NCBI GenBank assembly: GCA_015680685.1
Contig: MNCI01014516.1
Location: 124,001 to 188,000 of the forward strand
Reading direction: 5' to 3'
Origin: Gnetum montanum
Taxonomy: Eukaryota; Streptophyta; Gnetopsida; Gnetales; Gnetaceae
Length of the DNA: 64,000 nt
Part shown: positions 59,691-64,000 of the stretch, piece after piece
Numbering within the stretch: the first letter of the stretch is position 1
How the letters are laid out: every line of letters begins with the position of its first letter
Made by a program: the position numbers and the translations under genes
The notes under the pieces: model-generated
What the model was told of the DNA's origin: nothing
The model's input: only the letters and a program-made list of their open reading frames with translations
The model's database searches: none

Positions 59691-61559
59691 ATTTAAACTA
59701 TTAATTAAAAAAACTCAAACCAAAATAGCCTCTAGGATGATAGCATTTCCATTGAATACAAAACATAAAAACCAAACAAGCCTATCAATTCATATACCTT
59801 CACAATGCAAGTCAAAACTTAGCCTTTTGCACTTTAATTCACATAGTAAAAAGAACTAAATTTGACATCTTCATAGCCATGAAACATAGAAACATTAAAC
59901 TGGATAGTTTGAAAATATTTTGAGATCAAAACCAATCAATGTGGCCTTGTGGGAAGCTAGTTTGACATTTTCACAAATAGTTGGCATGTGAGGCCCCAAA
60001 ACAAACATTTTCACAAATAGTTAACATGAAACCAAGTGCTCAGTAAAAGCATGAAGCCAAAATTTAAGTAGTTTGGATTAAAGAGTAGAGAATGAATATA
60101 AGGAGTGGCCAATGAAATTACACCATATAAAATGTTTAAGATATAGGAAAATTGGAAGAAAAAAAGACAAGTTTTCTTGGCTCTTAGAGCCCATACATTG
60201 TCATTCTTTCCTTTGCAAAACCCCAAGACCCCTGATACGCTATCCTAGTAAGCCCAAGAAGTGTCATACACTAGCCATGAAACTTGGAAAAAATTTCAAA
60301 ATGGTCAAAACTTGAGGCGAAGTGCCCATGCTATCAAGTCTAGCCATAAAAATTGCAAAACTCTGCAATCGAAGTTCACATGGATCAACACAGTTCTCAA
60401 GACTAGGAAAAACCCTAGTCTGTAGTGAAATAATTGGAGTAAAACACCTAGAGAAAATTTCTAAAAATTCCAAAATTCATCTAAGAAAATCTTACACTAC
60501 ATATACCATCCCCAATAACCTTAAATGCTAACCATATATGCCCAAAAAATTATAAACGTTGCTAGTTTTCCCATAGAAAAACTACAAAAATTCAAGAAAA
60601 TAGGCTAAAACACTAAAAATTGGGTTTGGAAAAAATCCATAAAATATCTAAAAAACTATGCTTCCACCTTCAAATCATCCAAAAAACACTAAACAATAGA
60701 TTTTTGTCATTAAAACTTGAAAGTTTCATCATACATGATCGTGAAAATGTACCCAGGTTGAGCCAAAACTAATAAATATAGTGTTAAAATGTTGCGTACA
60801 TGTGTGGGGAAAAATTCAAAATTTTCCTAATAGATCAAAATCCAAGATTTTTCTTCTAACACAATTGATAGGCCTAGACCTTGGATTTGACAAAAAATCT
60901 AAATGAAAAATTTTAACCTAACCAGGCCTAGGAGTGGAAAAATGTTTTTACAAAATCATCAAAAATTAGAAAAATAGTAAGAAATTGGTGTTTGGAAATC
61001 CTTGACAAAGATCCTTTTCCTACAAAATGATTTGGAAGCCTTAAAAAAAATTATACAACTTCCTCAACCTCATCCAAAATTGGGTTCCACCAGTCAATTT
61101 CTCTTCTTCATCATGGTGGCCAAGATTCATGAGTTCTATTGCTAAAAAAAGTTTAAATTCTTCTCCTTAGTGACAACTCTATGTTGAAAATGTTGAAATT
61201 TTGATTTTCAATAACCACTTCAAATCTTGTCTACCACACTCACAAGATTGAGAAGGAAACTTGCTCCAAGCAATGATTTATAGTAAAAAATCCTCTTAAT
61301 AAGCCCTATAGGTTCATAATGAAATTTTTTTTAAAAGCTAAGAAAATTATTCACATGTTAATATTGAGAAATAAAAAAGGAAATAGGCCTTATATGTTGA
61401 GATTTAATTGATATTTCAAGCTTCATAGCCTCATATGCTAAGAATTAAGTTAGGGTTGATTATAAGTGGATCCCACAAACCACTAGCCAATAAATCTTGA
61501 GTTCTGCATAATGTATGAAAATAATTGACCAAAAAATCAAGTCTTGAACATTTCTAAAA
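59691..61559. other. Element H region upstream of the antisense gene
   Basis: No gene was recognised. It would include the promoter of the antisense gene, but no distinctive element stands out. Short opposed open frames near 60011-60531 have no recognisable features. Confidence 0.4.
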
Positions 61560-62830
61560 TAAGCCTCTAATCCCACACATTGAGAATCTATGTCCCACAC
61601 ACTATGGTAGTGTTTTTTCTAATGTGTAGAGTTTGGTTTTTTTATAACACACTGATAATAGGAGATCCACACATTATGCTAGTATGTGAGGTAACATGTG
61701 GAGAAAAAAATATAAACTTTACCTTGTCACTAAACATCAACTATCCAAAGGAGCCCACCAAACCTCACAAAACTTGACAAAATATTTAGGCACCAAAAAA
61801 TTGATCTAAGGAAGCCTATACATTGAGGGTTTATAGATCACACATTGGAAACCTTAGTTCCACACATTGGGTAAACATGTGAGACACCAATGACTTCTAA
61901 ACTTAACCAACACACATCATCCTCTACCTAAGATGGTCAAAAAAACTATAGTTCTTACCTCTTATCTTGGACATTGCCATGAAATCCTAGAAACATAAAA
62001 AAACTAGTAAAAATCCTCATAAAATACCAAGCTTAATCCCACACATTGGAAATCATGTTCCACATACTAGGTTATCATGTGGGCCAACATGTAAATCTTA
62101 TAGCAACATTTAAGATGTTCAAAATTTCTCATAAGTTTCTTGGTGAACCCCGCAAGACCTAATATGTAAAACTAAGATTTTGATCATTACAAGTTGTAAA
62201 AACTAAGTTTTAATTTCACACATGGCAAACCCTATTTCCACACACTAGGCTAGTGTGTGGAATAGTATGTAGATATCTACAAGCCTCAAAATTTTTCAAT
62301 ACAACTCACACTTTGTCTCAAATGATCCAACAAACTACAAAATCATAGATGTTGATATAAGATCCTGGACAGGCTAAACAATTAGTCAAAACTTTCATAA
62401 ATTGACATACAACCTCCACAAATTAGAACCCTAAGCCCCACATGTTGTAGTAACATGTGGACCAATGTGTGACATACATGGTAATAATTGACAAGTCCAA
62501 AATTTCTCAAATGTTGTTAAGATGGGTTCCACATGTTAAAGACTTGATCTAGAGTGATTACAAGCTACTTTGGTGGAACCAAAAGCCTAAAATCTAGTCC
62601 AAACTACTCATACACTGGGAGAATAGGTTCTACACACTAGAGTTTAGCCCTAGAGTGCCCACAAGTTGGGGATTCTATTCCCACATGTTGGGCTAGCATA
62701 TGGACCAACATATTAAGCACAAAAAGCTTCAAATTTCATCAATCTAGCCCAAACACTGCCTCCATAGGTCCTTCATGCTGTGGATATGACACATAATGTT
62801 CACACATTAAGGTAATGGTTTCCACACTTT
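61560..62830. repeat. Irregular repeats of CACACATTGG / ACATGTGG words
   Basis: About nine occurrences of a composite of CCCACACATTGGAAATC, then TTCCACACACTAGG, then an ATGTGGACCAACATGTG-like part, at roughly 100 to 200 base spacing (for example near 61574, 61835, 62040, 62217, 62436, 62680). Many half-sites are inverted pairs of CACAT and ATGTG. Similar words occur at 15360-15740 in the H LTR region. Confidence 0.6.
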
Positions 62831-63054
62831 TAATATACCACTTTTTAGCTATCTTTTTATTATTTTAATCATGAAAAACCAATTTTCTAGTAATTTATAG
62901 TAATTTTCACAAGATTTTTTTTATTTTTCAACTATTTGCAAGATGATTTCGTATTTTAACTATTTTAATGAGATTTCTTATTTCTTTTTGTAGTTTACAA
63001 CCTATTTTCTCTAACTTTTTACTTATATTGATATTTTATAGCTTTTGAAATCAT

Positions 63055-63365
63055 TTTACACTATTCTAACTTCATTTGATGTCATTTGGTGTCATGTTGC
63101 ACCATTTTGACATCATTTGACCTCATTTAGTCTCATTTTTACCATCATTTGGCATCATTTAATATCATTTAGCATCATTAAAACCTCATTCGACCTCGTT
63201 CTTTATCATTTTCCATTGTTTTTACCTCATTTGGTTTACTCTACTTCATTTGGCATTATTTGACCCTTATTCCATCTTGTTGCATCTCAATCTGCCTTCT
63301 TTAGCCTTATTTTATCATATTATGACCTAACTCAATCTTATTTTTTCCTATTCAACTCCATTTTG
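63055..63365. repeat. Short tandem array of TCATTTGRC-type units
   Basis: Units of about 9 to 15 bases such as CATTTGACATCATTTGACCT and CATTTAGCATCATT repeat with drift for about 300 bases, just left of the G LTR. Confidence 0.75.
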
Positions 63366-63401
63366 ATCCTATTTAACTATGTAATGCTTTATCATTACTG
63401 T

Positions 63402-64000
63402 TGTAACAATTGGAAATTTCAGTGCTAGAAAATCAAAAATCCTAGTGTGAAATAATTTAGCCCCAAATTCAATAGGCCTCAAAAAGGGATCTAGAGAAGC
63501 TCAAGTAGTCTTGCTAATCGAATGAAAAATTATGCATTTGTTATTAAATGTGATAAGATAAAGGTGAAAATAAATGCTTAGAAAATAGATGCAACACAAC
63601 ACTTAGAATAAATAGAAAAGAAAAAAATGACAAAACAAGCAATCACTACAAACTTTTGTATTAATCATTATGATAAATAAAATGCTAGAAACAAAGGTTT
63701 AGAAAATACATATTATGGTTTCTAAAAACCTAAGATATATAAGAATATCTTTGAGCTTTAATACAAATAGGATGTATTCTGCTACAATATCCACATAAAT
63801 CTACTCCTAAACTTTATTTGTTGTTGGTTCTCTCTACTTTGGTTGTCTACACTAGTCGAGAAATGGCTATGGAATTTTAAATTTTTTCTCTACTCTCAAA
63901 TTCTCTAGTCTAACTAAAAGAAAAATAATTCAAATGTCCTTCAAATGATGGAAAATTTTGCTTAAATAGGTTGTGAATGTCCTAATTTTTTGTTGATGTG
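63402..64000 (-). mobile_element. Element G: partial LTR of the H family, opposite orientation
   Basis: The reverse complement aligns with the H 5' LTR (15785-16378) over its whole visible length and ends ATTGTTACA, an LTR end. No primer site stands to its left, so it is either the 3' LTR of a minus-strand element that continues beyond the window or a solo LTR. CCTATTTAAG near 63964-63973 (minus strand) matches the putative promoter of the H LTR. Confidence 0.7.

Larger units (their letters stand above)
15785..63401 (+). mobile_element. Element H: host gag-protease LTR element, twice interrupted
   Basis: H is rebuilt from four pieces around two insertions. A 5' LTR segment (to 16378) and primer site are followed by a leader, gag (about 17480-19180) and protease (20124-20369, resuming at 30757 after element B), then non-coding DNA to 31208 and on from 55631 after element F. 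An antisense split gene lies at about 59690-56030. The family is that of element D: the LTR end, gag, protease and the region after protease all align with D. No reverse transcriptase, RNase H or integrase was found in any piece. The 3' LTR was not identified; the far end may be cut by G at 63402 or lie outside the window. Confidence 0.75.

Noticed and set aside
1-64000. CRISPR arrays, bacterial operons or prophage
   Set aside because: The repeats are LTRs, drifted tandem arrays or LTR-linked units; there are no regular spacers, no dense ORFs and all coding remnants are plant retroelement families.

Overview
This window is nuclear DNA from a plant with a large, repeat-filled genome. It is AT-rich (GC about one third by eye) and I see no host gene, rRNA or tRNA gene in 64 kb. 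Nearly all recognisable sequence is decayed retrotransposon. The plant assignment rests on an Athila-like Ty3/gypsy element with a tRNA-Asp primer site, a chromovirus-like element, plant-type gag motifs, an RTE LINE and tRNA-derived SINE-like copies. Many old full-length copies with diverged LTRs and only one candidate solo LTR would suit a gymnosperm or another giant plant genome, but the species cannot be fixed.

Layout. 1-5168: no clear gene, one SINE-like copy near 3.56 kb. 5169-12088: element A, minus strand, a gag-only LTR element. 12089-15784: unassigned DNA with a second SINE-like copy and a 5'-truncated RTE LINE (13981-14860). 15785 to about 63401: element H, plus strand, a gag-protease LTR element without visible reverse transcriptase or integrase, carrying a decayed, apparently spliced gene on the opposite strand (about 59690-56030). 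63402-64000: element G, part of an H-type LTR in the opposite direction, running off the window.

H has been opened twice. Element B (20370-30756, Athila-like, gag to integrase plus a downstream ORF) sits inside the H protease gene, and the reading frame resumes on its far side. Element F (31209-55625, Ty1/copia with gag but no pol) sits further on, flanked by a perfect TTTAC duplication. F contains element D (34652-53303, minus strand, same family as H, GCTAT/GATAT duplication), and D contains element C (35983-42794, minus strand, chromovirus-like gypsy, GTAGG/ATAGG duplication) inside its 3' LTR. The order is therefore C in D in F in H. The undisturbed site of C can be read in the other LTR of D near 53007.

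All proteins are broken by stops and frameshifts, mostly the C-to-T and G-to-A changes expected of long-methylated DNA. Four of the six elements with readable coding regions (A, F, D, H) lack polymerase genes and would have depended on autonomous partners. The least explained item is the antisense split gene of H. Its terminal exon and 3' flank are also found in D, so it belongs to the element family and is not a chance ORF. All identities and boundaries here were judged by eye.
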